DNA of 64,000 nucleotides from an uncultured Gammaproteobacteria bacterium. GTDB taxonomy: Bacteria; Pseudomonadota; Gammaproteobacteria; HK1. Positions 17,684 to 26,380 of this stretch are shown piece after piece. The notes under the pieces are model-generated. The model was not told the origin of the DNA. It did not search any database and saw only the letters and a program-made list of their open reading frames with translations. Made by a program: the position numbers and the translations under genes. The stretch is from assembly GCA_958295835.1 (NCBI GenBank), contig OY282378.1, positions 4,861,694-4,925,693 on the forward strand, written 5' to 3'. Each line of letters opens with the position of its first letter. Within the stretch, counting starts at the first letter, position 1.

Positions 17684-17830
17684 CGAACGGCGGCGAGCGA
17701 TGCGCCCGCCGCCAAGTCCGCACGTTGCCCATGCGCCGAGCCGCAACGTCGCCCCGATGCGGTGACGGGGATCTGCGGCACGGTCGCACGCCCGGGACGG
17801 AGCGGTCATCCAGCCGCGCCGGAGGCGCCC
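17684..17830 (+). pseudogene. Remnant of a cyclase 5' region and start
   Basis: The upstream region of the cyclase gene (11459-11546) and its first codons are repeated here. The block CCGAACGGCGGCG...CGCACGTTGCCCATGCGCC is followed by a GTG-start frame reading VTGICGTVARPG, which resembles MTAICGTVGRHE of the intact gene. Homology stops after about 12 codons, and the DNA then overlaps the 3' end of the double glycosyltransferase. Confidence 0.6.
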
Positions 17831-19893
17831 GCGCCCCGATGCGCATCGGGGCGCGGGAAGGCGCTGCGCAAACGTACGGCCGCCAGGCAGTCCACGTAGG
17901 CGCCGTACCAGTGCTTGAAGCACGGCGTCATCGCGTCCCGGGCCTTCCCGCCCGCCCACGCGAGCATGGCGTCCGGCCTCCACGGCTTGATGGACGCCCG
18001 GAAATGCAGCACCTTGGCGTTCCGGATGCCGATCCCTTCGCGCGCCTGGATCACGTCGGCCCGCGGGAGCAGGTAGTTGTAGGTCGAGCTCACCAGCGTC
18101 TGGCGCCCCGCGAAGTAGCGGTTCAACACGAGCTGATCGGCGATCCGGACCCTGGCGCGGCGCCAGGTCTCCCCGGACACCATCTCCAGCAGGCCGGCGT
18201 AGCAGCCTGCCCGCACCAACCCTTCGTCGATCAGGAGCAGGCCGCTGTTGAACGTTCCCGCCAAGGTAGAGGATTCCCCGGCGACCGCCTCGGGGCGGCT
18301 CCCGACTGCGGACGGCCGCCCCTCCGGCGTTCGCCGGCCGGAGGCGTCCTCGACCGGCAGGTAGGTGACGGCATCGCGGGGCAGCCCGCGCAGATGCGGC
18401 TCGTCACCGCAGCAGAGCAACGCGTCGCGGGAATCGAACAGCTCCGCGATCGGTGCGCGAAACAGCAGGTCGCCGTCGCAGTACAGCACCTTGCGGTAAC
18501 CGTGCAGGCGGAACGCCTCGAGGGAGTAGAAATGCGCCAGCCTGTCGCGCAGCCTCGGCTGCTCGGCGGACAGGCAGGCCAGCCGATCCCGGAGCTCGGG
18601 CGAGATGGGCTCGAAGCGCAGGCGTTCGGACAGAGGCGCCAACGCCTCGCGCGACGCCGCGGACAGGCCGTCGTGGATGACGACGACGTCCCCGTCGAAG
18701 CGGGGATGATGTTTCAGGAAGGTGCCGAGCATGGCGAACGTGCCCGGCACGAAACCGTCCGTGGTCCCCGTGACCAGACAGACCCTCGAAGGGCGGGGGG
18801 CGACCGCTGGCGCGGTCGCTTGGCGATTCCGCTGCGCGGAATCGCGGGTGCTGCCGGCCACCGCTGGCGCGGTAGCGGCAGCGGCCGGCCCGCGCCGAGG
18901 CGGGGCTTCCGCGAAGCGTTCGCGTTCGGGCCGCTGCGGCGGCCCCCGGAACGGGGCGGGGTTCCGGGGAACCACGGCGATGCCCGGCCGGCCGAGCGCG
19001 TGCCGCAGATGCGCATCCGCCAGACAGTCCATGTAAGCGTCGTACCAGAGCTTGTAGCCCGGGGCGAGCGGGCGGGCGGCGTCCCTGCGCGCCCAGTACA
19101 GCATGGCGTCCGGCGCCCAGGGCTTCATGGGCAGCTTGAAGTGCAGCACCCTGGCGTCCTCGACGCCGATCCCCTCGCGGGCCCGGATGGCGTCGGAGCA
19201 GTCCACCAGGTAGTTGTACGTCGAGCTGACCAGCGTCTGCCGCCCGGCGAAGCGGCGGTTGAGGACGAGCTGGTCGTCGCCCACCGCCTTGACCCCGCGC
19301 CAAGCCTCCGGCGAGATCCTGGCCAGCAGGTCCGCATGCGCGCCCTCCCCCATGAGCCGCCCGTCGAGGAGCAGGAAGCCGCTGTTGAACGTTTCCGCCA
19401 GGGTGGGCGCGGCCGGTGCGGCAACGGGGACGACCGGATCGTCGGCCGGCAGGTAGGTCACCGCGTCGCGCCGCCGGCCGCGCAGGGAGTACTTGTCGCG
19501 GCAGCAGATCAGCGCCTCGGGGGAGTCGAACAACTCCTCGACGGAGGCGCGGAACAGCAGGTCGCAGTCGCAGCACAGCACCTTGCGGTAGCCGTGCAGG
19601 CGGAACGCATCGAGGACGTAGAAAGCTGCCCGCCGGGCGCGGAGCTCCGGACGCACGGCGCACAGGCGCGCCACCCGATCCCGGAGCTCGGGAGAGACGG
19701 GCTCGAACCGCAGGCGGTGGAACGACGCCGCGAGCACTTCGCGCGATGCGTCGGACAGCCCGTCGTGGACGATGACGACGTCCCCGTCGAAGCGGGGATG
19801 GTGCTTCAGGAAGGTGCGCACCATGACGAACGCGCCCGGCACGAAATCGTCCGTGGCCACCGTGAGCAGGCACGTCTTCGACCGCCGCATCAC
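17806..19893 (-). CDS. Double GT8-like glycosyltransferase (two fused domains)
   Basis: This 695-residue protein consists of two GT8-like domains. Domain 1 (about 1-300) has CLLTVATDDFVPGAFVMV, YRKVLCCDCDLLFRAS and LHFKLPMKPWAPDAM. Domain 2 (about 360-680) has RVCLVTGTTDGFVPGTFAML, YRKVLYCDGDLLFRAP and LHFRASIKPWRPDAM. Both keep the metal-binding D-x-D. They are joined by an Ala/Pro/Arg-rich linker and are paralogous to each other and to the single-domain enzyme at 9158. It overlaps sulfotransferase 2 by 4 bp, so the two are co-translated. Two successive sugar transfers, or a two-site enzyme, are possible. Confidence 0.82.
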   Translation of the reverse strand: MMRRSKTCLLTVATDDFVPGAFVMVRTFLKHHPRFDGDVVIVHDGLSDASREVLAASFHRLRFEPVSPELRDRVARLCAVRPELRARRAAFYVLDAFRLHGYRKVLCCDCDLLFRASVEELFDSPEALICCRDKYSLRGRRRDAVTYLPADDPVVPVAAPAAPTLAETFNSGFLLLDGRLMGEGAHADLLARISPEAWRGVKAVGDDQLVLNRRFAGRQTLVSSTYNYLVDCSDAIRAREGIGVEDARVLHFKLPMKPWAPDAMLYWARRDAARPLAPGYKLWYDAYMDCLADAHLRHALGRPGIAVVPRNPAPFRGPPQRPERERFAEAPPRRGPAAAATAPAVAGSTRDSAQRNRQATAPAVAPRPSRVCLVTGTTDGFVPGTFAMLGTFLKHHPRFDGDVVVIHDGLSAASREALAPLSERLRFEPISPELRDRLACLSAEQPRLRDRLAHFYSLEAFRLHGYRKVLYCDGDLLFRAPIAELFDSRDALLCCGDEPHLRGLPRDAVTYLPVEDASGRRTPEGRPSAVGSRPEAVAGESSTLAGTFNSGLLLIDEGLVRAGCYAGLLEMVSGETWRRARVRIADQLVLNRYFAGRQTLVSSTYNYLLPRADVIQAREGIGIRNAKVLHFRASIKPWRPDAMLAWAGGKARDAMTPCFKHWYGAYVDCLAAVRLRSAFPRPDAHRGAGASGAAG

Positions 19894-20876
19894 CTTCTCC
19901 CTCCGGGAGCGGCGCTCTTCCCTGGGAGCGATGCTCCCCCCGGAAGCGGCGTTTCTCCCGGCCGGAGCGCCCCGCCATCAAGCATCTCGTAGCCGAAGTG
20001 GTCGAAGAGATCCCGGCGCTCGCGGAAGACCCGGTTGAACGCGGCGATCTGCCCGGCGGTGAGGCGGGCGATCTGCCGGGCGTTCATGTCGGTAAGCACC
20101 TCGTCGTACCGGCCCTTCACCGGCAGGCGCCGGCGCAGGTCCAGATCGTCCAGCTCCGGGACCAGCGCCCGGATCTCCCGCGCCACCCGCTCCGGATCCG
20201 CGCACATCGCCTCGTAGGTGAAGAACACCCCGCGGTCCCCGCGGGCTTCGACGTTGCGGCGCTGGCGGGCAAGGCAGTGGACGACGTGGGCGGCGGCCGT
20301 CTCTTCCAGGCTCCGTCCCCCCTCCGCGGCCCCCGGCAGGTGGTCCCGCCCGAACCGGCGCCGGAAGCTCCGGCAGATCCCCTCGCAGACCGCGTAAGGG
20401 TTGCGCACCATGTACAGGAACCTGGGGTTGCGGAAATGCCGGGCGAGCTGGCCGACCTGGAAGACGTGCTGCGACGACTTCTCGACGAACACCGATGCGC
20501 CGGGGTCGCTGGCGCGGGCGAAAAAATACCATGCCTTGCGGGTGCGCGCCCAGTCGTGGCGGCCCGGATCGGCGAAGAGGGCGATGCTGCGCGGCTCGGC
20601 GGCCCAGATGGCGAGCTCCGGGCCCTGCGTCGTGACCGGCCCGGCGTAGCCGGGGACCGCCTGGCCCTCACAGGGAAAGCTCCAGACGGCCCGGCAGGCC
20701 GCCAATGCGCCCGCCAGGAAGGAGGAGCCGCTGTTGTTCGGGCAGATGACGAACAGGTGAGCGGCGATCGTGTTCTCCGGGTCGCGGGTGGCGCCGCGGA
20801 CGAGCGCACGCTCCGCTCCGGCGGCCCGAGGCGGTCCGGTCCTGTGTGCGGGTGCGCGTCCGTCGTCCGTCTGCAT
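19890..20876 (-). CDS. Sulfotransferase family protein 2
   Basis: This 328-residue paralogue of sulfotransferase 1 shares the 5'-phosphosulfate loop (CPNNSGSSFLAGALAAC), the 3' motif (RFLYMVRNPYAVCEGICRSF) and a nearly identical C-terminus. Its C-terminal tail repeats a PG.A/S pattern (GETPLPGGASLPGKSAAPGG). The ATG at 20876 is the only reasonable start. It is followed, with a 4-bp overlap, by the double glycosyltransferase. Confidence 0.78.
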   Translation of the reverse strand: MQTDDGRAPAHRTGPPRAAGAERALVRGATRDPENTIAAHLFVICPNNSGSSFLAGALAACRAVWSFPCEGQAVPGYAGPVTTQGPELAIWAAEPRSIALFADPGRHDWARTRKAWYFFARASDPGASVFVEKSSQHVFQVGQLARHFRNPRFLYMVRNPYAVCEGICRSFRRRFGRDHLPGAAEGGRSLEETAAAHVVHCLARQRRNVEARGDRGVFFTYEAMCADPERVAREIRALVPELDDLDLRRRLPVKGRYDEVLTDMNARQIARLTAGQIAAFNRVFRERRDLFDHFGYEMLDGGALRPGETPLPGGASLPGKSAAPGGRR

Positions 20877-21039
20877 GGTGGGCTGGTCCGATGATCCGGA
20901 AGGTGCGGGACGCCGCCTGCGCGGCGCCGGCGGCGGTGCGGCCCAGGCGCCGCTTCAACCTTCTTGATCGAGCGAATTCGACGAGTCGCGGCAGCACTCG
21001 GCGAATTGACCCGAATTTTGAAAGGTTCCCTTATGATAG

Positions 21040-21131
21040 AACCGGGGAGTCGTTCAAGGACACGATTCTTCTGCGAAGACCATCGGCAGAGAACGATCGT
21101 TCAGCATTCCATGAATTCATCGACACGGCCT
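21040..21131 (-). mobile_element. Decayed IS5-family element end
   Basis: The sequence from about 21058 to 21130 (CATCGGCAGAGAACGATCGT ... TTCCATGAATTCATCGACACGGCCT) is a diverged copy of the right end of the IS at 24387-25266. Its reverse frame reads MNSWNAERSFSADGLRRRIV, which resembles the start of that IS's transposase frame. It lies exactly at the junction between the inserted cluster and glcE. Confidence 0.65.
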
Positions 21132-21280
21132 GATGAAGGGAGATGGCGTGCAGAGACGCCGGCGGAACCGCCACCTCTGCCCCGTACATCGCGGCGGGCT
21201 CACTCACCGTCACCACTCGGGTCAACCTTTCCCGCATCCGACGTCGCCCTGCCACCAGCCCGTTACGATGGATTCGATCG

Positions 21281-22357
21281 ATGGACGCCGACCTGACCGA
21301 ATCCCTGTCCGCGAGGATCCGGGCCGCCGCCGATGACGGTACGCCGCTGGCGATCGCCGGGGGTGGCACCAAGGACTTCCTGGGCCGCATCACGCAGGCG
21401 GAACGATTCGACGTCTCCGGCCACCGGGGCATCGTCACCTACGAGCCCACCGAGCTCGTGCTCTCCGCGCGCGGCGGCACCCCGCTCGCGGAAGTGCGGG
21501 CGGCGCTCGCGGAGAAGGGGCAGATGCTCGCCTTCGAGCCGCCCGCGTTCGGCGAGGCTGCGACCATCGGCGGCGCCGTGGCGGCCGGGCTCTCCGGCCC
21601 GGCCCGCCCCTACGCCGGGGCGGCGCGCGACTTCGTGCTCGGCACCCGGGTGCTGAACGGCCGGGGCGAGGCATTGCGCTTCGGCGGCGAGGTGATGAAG
21701 AACGTCGCCGGGTACGACGTCTCGCGCCTCATGACCGGCGCGTTCGGCACCCTGGGGGTGCTGCTCGAGGTCTCGCTGAAGGTGCTGCCGCGCCCGGCGC
21801 AAGCGCGCACCCTCGCGTTCGAGACGAGCACGGAGGAAGCGATCGCGCGATGCAACGCCTGGGCCGCGAAGCCGCTGCCGATCACCGGCGCCTGCCACCA
21901 CGGCGGACGCCTGTACGTGCGGCTCGCGGGCACGGCGGGGGGCGTCGCCGCCGCGGCCGATGCCCTCGGCGGTGAGACCGTCGACGGCGAGACCGTCGAT
22001 GGCGATGCGTTCTGGCCGGCGCTCCGCGAACAGGCCCTCCCCTTCTTCACCCGGCACGGCCCGCCGCTGTGGCGGGTGTCGGTCCCCCCCGGCGCCCCGG
22101 CCCTGGACGTCGACGGCGACCGCCTCACCGACTGGGGCGGCGCCCAGCGCTGGCTGCGCACCGACGCGCCGGCCGCGGAGGTGCGTGCCGCCGCCGGGCG
22201 CATCGGCGGACATGCAACGCTCTTCCGCGGCGGCGATCGCACCGACGCGGTGTTCCATCCCCCGGCCCCGGCGGTGCTGAAGCTCCACGAGAGGATCAAG
22301 GCCGCCTTCGACCCGGCCGGCATCCTCAACCCCGGCCGGATGTACGAGGGGATCTGA
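21281..22357 (+). CDS. glcE: Glycolate oxidase FAD-binding subunit GlcE
   Basis: This 358-residue protein has the PCMH-type FAD fold (PLAIAGGGTKDFLGR; VLSARGGTPLAEV; GGEVMKNVAGYDVSRLMTGAFGTLGVLLEVSLKVLP) and the family ending FDPAGILNPGRMY. GlcE pairs with GlcD and GlcF at the membrane. A Val/Asp/Gly/Glu/Thr repeat (GETVDGETVDGD) interrupts the middle. The ATG at 21281 is used because the FAD domain begins soon after it. glcF follows after 74 bp. Confidence 0.93.
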   Translation: MDADLTESLSARIRAAADDGTPLAIAGGGTKDFLGRITQAERFDVSGHRGIVTYEPTELVLSARGGTPLAEVRAALAEKGQMLAFEPPAFGEAATIGGAVAAGLSGPARPYAGAARDFVLGTRVLNGRGEALRFGGEVMKNVAGYDVSRLMTGAFGTLGVLLEVSLKVLPRPAQARTLAFETSTEEAIARCNAWAAKPLPITGACHHGGRLYVRLAGTAGGVAAAADALGGETVDGETVDGDAFWPALREQALPFFTRHGPPLWRVSVPPGAPALDVDGDRLTDWGGAQRWLRTDAPAAEVRAAAGRIGGHATLFRGGDRTDAVFHPPAPAVLKLHERIKAAFDPAGILNPGRMYEGI

Positions 22358-22431
22358 AATGCAGACCCGGATCGACGATCTCGACCCGACCGGCGCCTTC
22401 AGCCCCAGGCCGACTCCCGACAGGTCCTGAA

Positions 22432-23652
22432 ATGCAGACCCGACTCGCCGACTTCATCCGGGACACCCCCGAAGGGCGCGACGCGGATGCGATCCTGCGA
22501 AAGTGCGTGCACTGCGGCTTCTGCACCGCGACCTGCCCCACCTACCAGCTCCTCGGCGACGAGCTCGACGGCCCGCGCGGACGCATCTACCTCATCAAGC
22601 AGCTTCTGGAAGGCGCGCCGGTGACCGCGCGCACCCAGATCCATCTCGACCGCTGCCTCACCTGCCGCGCCTGCGAGACCACCTGCCCGTCCGGCGTGCG
22701 CTACGGGCGGCTCGCGGACATCGGGCGCGGGCTGGTGGAGGAGCGCGTCGGGCGCCCACTCGCCGAGCGCATCAGGCGCCGGGCGCTGCTCGCGGTCATC
22801 CCCTACCGCGCGCGCTTCGCCCCCCTGCTCGCCCTCGGCCGGCTCGCACGCCCGCTGCTTCCCGGCCGGCTCGCCCGCCGGATCCCGCCGCGCGAGCCGG
22901 CCGGCCGCTGGCCGGCCTCGAGACATGTGCGGCGGGTGCTCGCGTTGGGCGGCTGTGTGCAGGGCGCGATCGCGCCGGGCATCGACGCGGCGGCGGCGCG
23001 GGTGCTGGACCGGCTCGGCATCAGCTACGTGCCGGCGCCGGCTTCCGGCTGCTGCGGAGCGGCGAGCCGCCACCTGCACGCGCACGAGACCGCGTGCGCG
23101 ATGATGCGCCGGAACATCGATGCCTGGTGGCCGGAGATCGAGGCCGGGGCCGAAGCCGTCGTGCCCACCGCGAGCGCGTGCGCGTTCGAGGTCAAGGAGT
23201 ACGCGGAGCTGCTGCGGCACGACCCGGCCTACGCCGGAAAGGCGGAGCGCGTCTCCTCGCTCGCGCGGGATCTCTGCGAGATCGTGGCGGCCGAGGACCT
23301 CTCCGGCCTCGTCCCCGCGCATCCGCCGGGGCGGATCGCGTTCCACTCGCCGTGCACGTTGCAGCACGGGCAGAAGCTGCGGGGCGTGGTCGAAGGCATC
23401 CTCGAACGCGCGGGGTTCGAGCTCACCTCGGTGAGCGACGCCCACCTGTGCTGCGGGTCCGCCGGCACCTACTCCATCCTGCAGCCGGAGCTTTCGCGCG
23501 CGCTGCTCGCGCGCAAGATCGACAACCTGGAGGCGCAACGCCCGCGGACGATCGCCACCGCGAACATCGGCTGCCTCGCGCACCTCGCCACCGCGGCGTC
23601 GGCGCCGGTGCGGCACTGGATCCAGCTCCTGGACCCCGGCGGCGAGGCGTGA
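22432..23652 (+). CDS. glcF: Glycolate oxidase iron-sulfur subunit GlcF
   Basis: This 406-residue protein carries two 4Fe-4S motifs (CVHCGFCTATCP and CLTCRACETTCP) and two CCG-type domains (SGCCGAASRH and LCCGSAGTYSI). It passes electrons from the GlcD/GlcE flavins to the quinone pool. A partial duplicate of its first codons (ATGCAGACCCGGATC) sits at 22359, directly after the glcE stop, but that frame ends after 23 codons. Confidence 0.94.
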   Translation: MQTRLADFIRDTPEGRDADAILRKCVHCGFCTATCPTYQLLGDELDGPRGRIYLIKQLLEGAPVTARTQIHLDRCLTCRACETTCPSGVRYGRLADIGRGLVEERVGRPLAERIRRRALLAVIPYRARFAPLLALGRLARPLLPGRLARRIPPREPAGRWPASRHVRRVLALGGCVQGAIAPGIDAAAARVLDRLGISYVPAPASGCCGAASRHLHAHETACAMMRRNIDAWWPEIEAGAEAVVPTASACAFEVKEYAELLRHDPAYAGKAERVSSLARDLCEIVAAEDLSGLVPAHPPGRIAFHSPCTLQHGQKLRGVVEGILERAGFELTSVSDAHLCCGSAGTYSILQPELSRALLARKIDNLEAQRPRTIATANIGCLAHLATAASAPVRHWIQLLDPGGEA

Positions 23653-23723
23653 GAGCGAGGTAGGAGAAGGCGCCATCCGCCTCATTTCCGCACGAAGGGC
23701 GACCCGCCGGGAGCGGACCGAAT

Positions 23724-23888
23724 ATGAAGCTTGAGAAGTTGAAAAAACGTCTGGACAAACGCCGGCCGATGACCATCGACTGTCTGACGTGTGCAGGCAC
23801 AGGCACGATCGACGTCGATCGCAACCTCACCGGCCCCTGTCCCGACTGCGCCGGCCGAGGCTTCCACGATGCCAACGACCTCGACTGA
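23724..23888 (+). CDS. Small DnaJ-type zinc-finger protein
   Basis: This 54-residue frame starts MKLEKLKKRLDKRRPMTIDC and contains CLTCAGTG and CPDCAGRG. The two CxxCxGxG motifs are 19 residues apart from first Cys to first Cys, like the zinc-binding repeats of DnaJ and of small tryptophan-attenuation-type proteins. It could bind one zinc. It lies 71 bp after glcF on the same strand, so it may be the last gene of that operon. Function is unknown. Confidence 0.6.
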   Translation: MKLEKLKKRLDKRRPMTIDCLTCAGTGTIDVDRNLTGPCPDCAGRGFHDANDLD

Positions 23889-24386
23889 CCCCGCCTCCAC
23901 TGCCGCCCCGTGCACACCGCACGGGCGGCCCTCCCGAGCGTTCCGCTTCCGACCGACCCCAACCCCCAGCTCCACCGCACGGCCCGCCACGAGGCTCCCG
24001 AGGCCGTGTGCGCGGCTCCGGCCCGAGGCAACGTCGAAGGCAACGGCGAAAGGCGAACGTCAACGGCGAAAGGCGGATCGGCCAAGAGCCTTTGCCATGA
24101 AGGGCACACCCCTCCACCGCAGTCACCTTCCCGCACATAGGGACCCATCCCTGTGAGATTCCCCGCCAAAAATACCAAACCTTTTAACTCCCAGGATTCC
24201 GCGACATACCGGATTGGGAGCGCCAGGACGCGATCCCGGAGTGTGCCGGAGCGAGATTGGATCGCGTTATCCACCCCCGGCCGCTACCGCGCTGGAAGGT
24301 CGGGGACAGCCCGACCAGGTACGCCAGGCTGGACCTCCACAACGGGCAGGACCTCACGGGAAACGCAGCTTGCGGGCGGTTTACCG
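23889..24386. other. Non-coding stretch before the IS element
   Basis: No gene is supported. The DNA is C-rich with short imperfect repeats (GGCGAAAGGCGAACGTCAAC and similar near 24046-24075). The frames here lack recognisable protein features. Confidence 0.4.
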
Positions 24387-25266
24387 CTAGGCCGTGTTGA
24401 CGAATTATCGAAGCATGATCCAGGCCGACACGATATGAATAAACGCCAGGAACGTCCGACTGAGCTTGTCATAACGGGTGGCAATACGGCGGAATTGCTT
24501 GAGCTTGTTGAAGAACCGCTCAACCTTCTCACGCAGCTTGTACTTCTGCGCATCGTGATGAATCGACTCGATCCGGTTCGCCTTCGGCGGGATGACGGCC
24601 TCAATCCCCTGCATTGCCAGGAATTGACGAATGGCATTGCTGTCATATGCCTTGTCCATCACCACCGCCCCCAGCCCAGGCAACGCTGGCGCCCCCTCCC
24701 ACACTGGCTCGAATCCCACCGCATCATTGCGCTGTCCACCAGTCAACACGAACGACACCCCGGTGCGCTCGTCAATGCAGGCCGCGTGCAGCTTGGTGGA
24801 CAGTCCACCGGCCGTTGCGAAGGGCGGCCCAGAGCCTGGGCTTGTTGCCCACCGTTTTTTTTGATGCCCCGGCCGCGTGCTGATGTGCCCGCACAATGGT
24901 CGAATCGATGAAGAGTTCGTGGAGTTGTTCATCGTCGAGGGTCTGGAACCGCTGCCAGAGCCGCTCCCATAGGCCGCCCTTTTCCCAACGGCGAAAGCGA
25001 TGATAGACGGCATTCCAGTGGCCGAACTCGCCGGGCAGGTCCCGCCAAGGGGTCCCGGTGCGGGCCTGGTACAGGACAGCTTCGATGAACATCCGGTCGC
25101 TGAGCCTCGGCGGGCTGCCGGCGGCGTGCTTGAGTTCCCGGAGCACGGGTTCGATTGTCGACCACAGAGCATCGCTGATGAGCAAGCGTAAGGCCATGAT
25201 TGTTCTCCGAAGAACATCGACAGAGAACAATTGTCCAGAATTCCATGAATTCGTCAACACGGCCTA
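24387..25266 (-). mobile_element. IS5-family insertion sequence
   Basis: The ends TAGGCCGTGTTGACGAATT (24388-24406) and AATTCGTCAACACGGCCTA (25248-25266) are perfect inverted repeats of 19 bp. CTAG occurs at both outer edges, which fits a short YTAR-type target duplication. The element is about 880 bp and encodes one transposase on the minus strand. Confidence 0.88.
24405..25197 (-). CDS. IS5-family transposase, read across frameshifts
   Basis: The N-terminal part (MALRLLISDALWSTIEPVLR to the catalytic DST in LFIDSTIVRAHQHAAGASKK) is in one frame from the ATG at 25197. The C-terminal part (STKLHAACIDERTGVSFVLT ... MDKAYDSN ... HHDAQKYKLREKVERFFNKL) is in another frame. The switch lies at an A8 run (24855-24862 on the plus strand), the kind of slippery site that IS5-type elements use to make OrfAB. 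Between the two, the family block QQAQALGR is found in the third frame, so a second indel about 35 bp further suggests this copy is damaged. Confidence 0.78.
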
Positions 25267-25365
25267 GTGAATTAGTGCCCCGGGGCACTAATTCGAGCTC
25301 GCGCCCTGCCGCGGGTCAAGCACGCATCCGCTGACGAGCGCCTCCGGTCCCGTGGCTTGCGAGCT

Positions 25366-25833
25366 TCATCGCAAGAGCCCATCCACCAGGAAGTACCCCA
25401 GGACGAGCACCGACCCGACCGCCACGCCCCAGGTCCACCGGATTCGGCTTCTCCGCCGTGCGCGCTCGCGTTCCTCCTCGCGTTCGTCGCGGTCGCGTTC
25501 CTCGCGGTCGCGTTCCTCCGCACGTTCGTCGCGGTCGCGTTCCTCGCGGTCGCGCTCGCGTTCCTCCTCGCGTTCCTCGCGCCTCGCGAGGCGTTCCTCC
25601 TCGCGATCGCGGCGCTCGCGTCCCTCCTCGCGTTCGTCGCGGTCGCGTTCCTCGCGCGCGCGGCGCGCACGGCGGCGGCCCGCGAGGCGGAACGGAGCGC
25701 ACACAGCCCACAAAGCCCACGCGAGCGCGAGGAACGCGAGAAAAACGGCGGAGCAGGTGAAGTCGAAGGTGAGGCGGCCGATGCGCTTCGCGAATTTGGC
25801 CAGGCGAGCGGTCCAGTGGCTTCCTCGGGCCAT
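25366..25833 (-). CDS. Two-helix membrane protein with a charged R/E/D repeat
   Basis: The 155-residue protein starts MARGSHWTARLAKFAKRIGR; the ATG at 25833 has GGGGAG upstream. A transmembrane helix (CSAVFLAFLALAWALWAVCA) is followed by about 75 residues made almost only of Arg, Glu and Asp in repeats such as EERDRDEREE, then a second helix (WTWGVAVGSVLVLGYFLVDG). The charged part should form a long alpha helix or coiled coil. I recognise no family. It is intact and has a sensible start, so it may be expressed. Confidence 0.5.
   Translation of the reverse strand: MARGSHWTARLAKFAKRIGRLTFDFTCSAVFLAFLALAWALWAVCAPFRLAGRRRARRAREERDRDEREEGRERRDREEERLARREEREEERERDREERDRDERAEERDREERDRDEREEERERARRRSRIRWTWGVAVGSVLVLGYFLVDGLLR
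25440..25665. repeat. Low-complexity CGCGAC/CGCGAG repeat within the membrane-protein gene
   Basis: Short units of GTTCCTCGCGGTCGC type recur many times. They encode the R/E/D repeat on the minus strand. There are no spacers of fixed size, so this is not a CRISPR array. Confidence 0.7.
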
Positions 25834-25899
25834 GCCGAGTCTCCCCATTGTCACAGTAGCGGCCGTTGGGCGCTCTCTCGTTGGGATGGAGTGTGACAT

Positions 25900-26380
25900 G
25901 GCGGGGGGAAGCGCAAGCGCCGCAAGTCGTGCGCGATGCGGAGCGGGGGGACGCGGTGGAGAGCAACCGGCGAGAGAGACGGGAGCGCGCTGCTGCAGAG
26001 CACGCGCGGGCCTCGGCGACTATGACAACTCGGCACGTGCATCAGCCGATGCAGGCTCCCGCACTCCGTATCCCTACGGTCGATGGCCTGGTTGATTCAC
26101 CGTGCCGGCGTTCGGCAGTGTATGGTGTCAGCCGGTCCCGGCCGAATCATGTAGCCGCATCGATGCGACAGGCTTCCTTCGTGGTCGCCTGTCCGGCACA
26201 TCCTTCCTGCCGCTCCTTCATCGCCACGGCTTCCAGCGCCCCGGCCGGGGCCTTCTCAACGACTCCGGACGTCGCCCACGGGGCGCCCGTGGCGCGTCAG
26301 AGCACGGTTCGCCGGCAGGCTGGCGCGTTCCCGCCGAACCCGGTTACCCTGCCGAGCACGGAACCACACTGGACAACGCC
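25900..26380. other. Gap with no supported gene
   Basis: Several short frames exist, but none has a convincing start, codon pattern or recognisable family. The next gene on the plus strand begins at 26381. Confidence 0.4.

Noticed and set aside
25440-25665. Possible CRISPR array
   Set aside because: The repeats are short, irregular and contiguous without unique spacers; they encode an Arg/Glu/Asp-rich segment on the minus strand.
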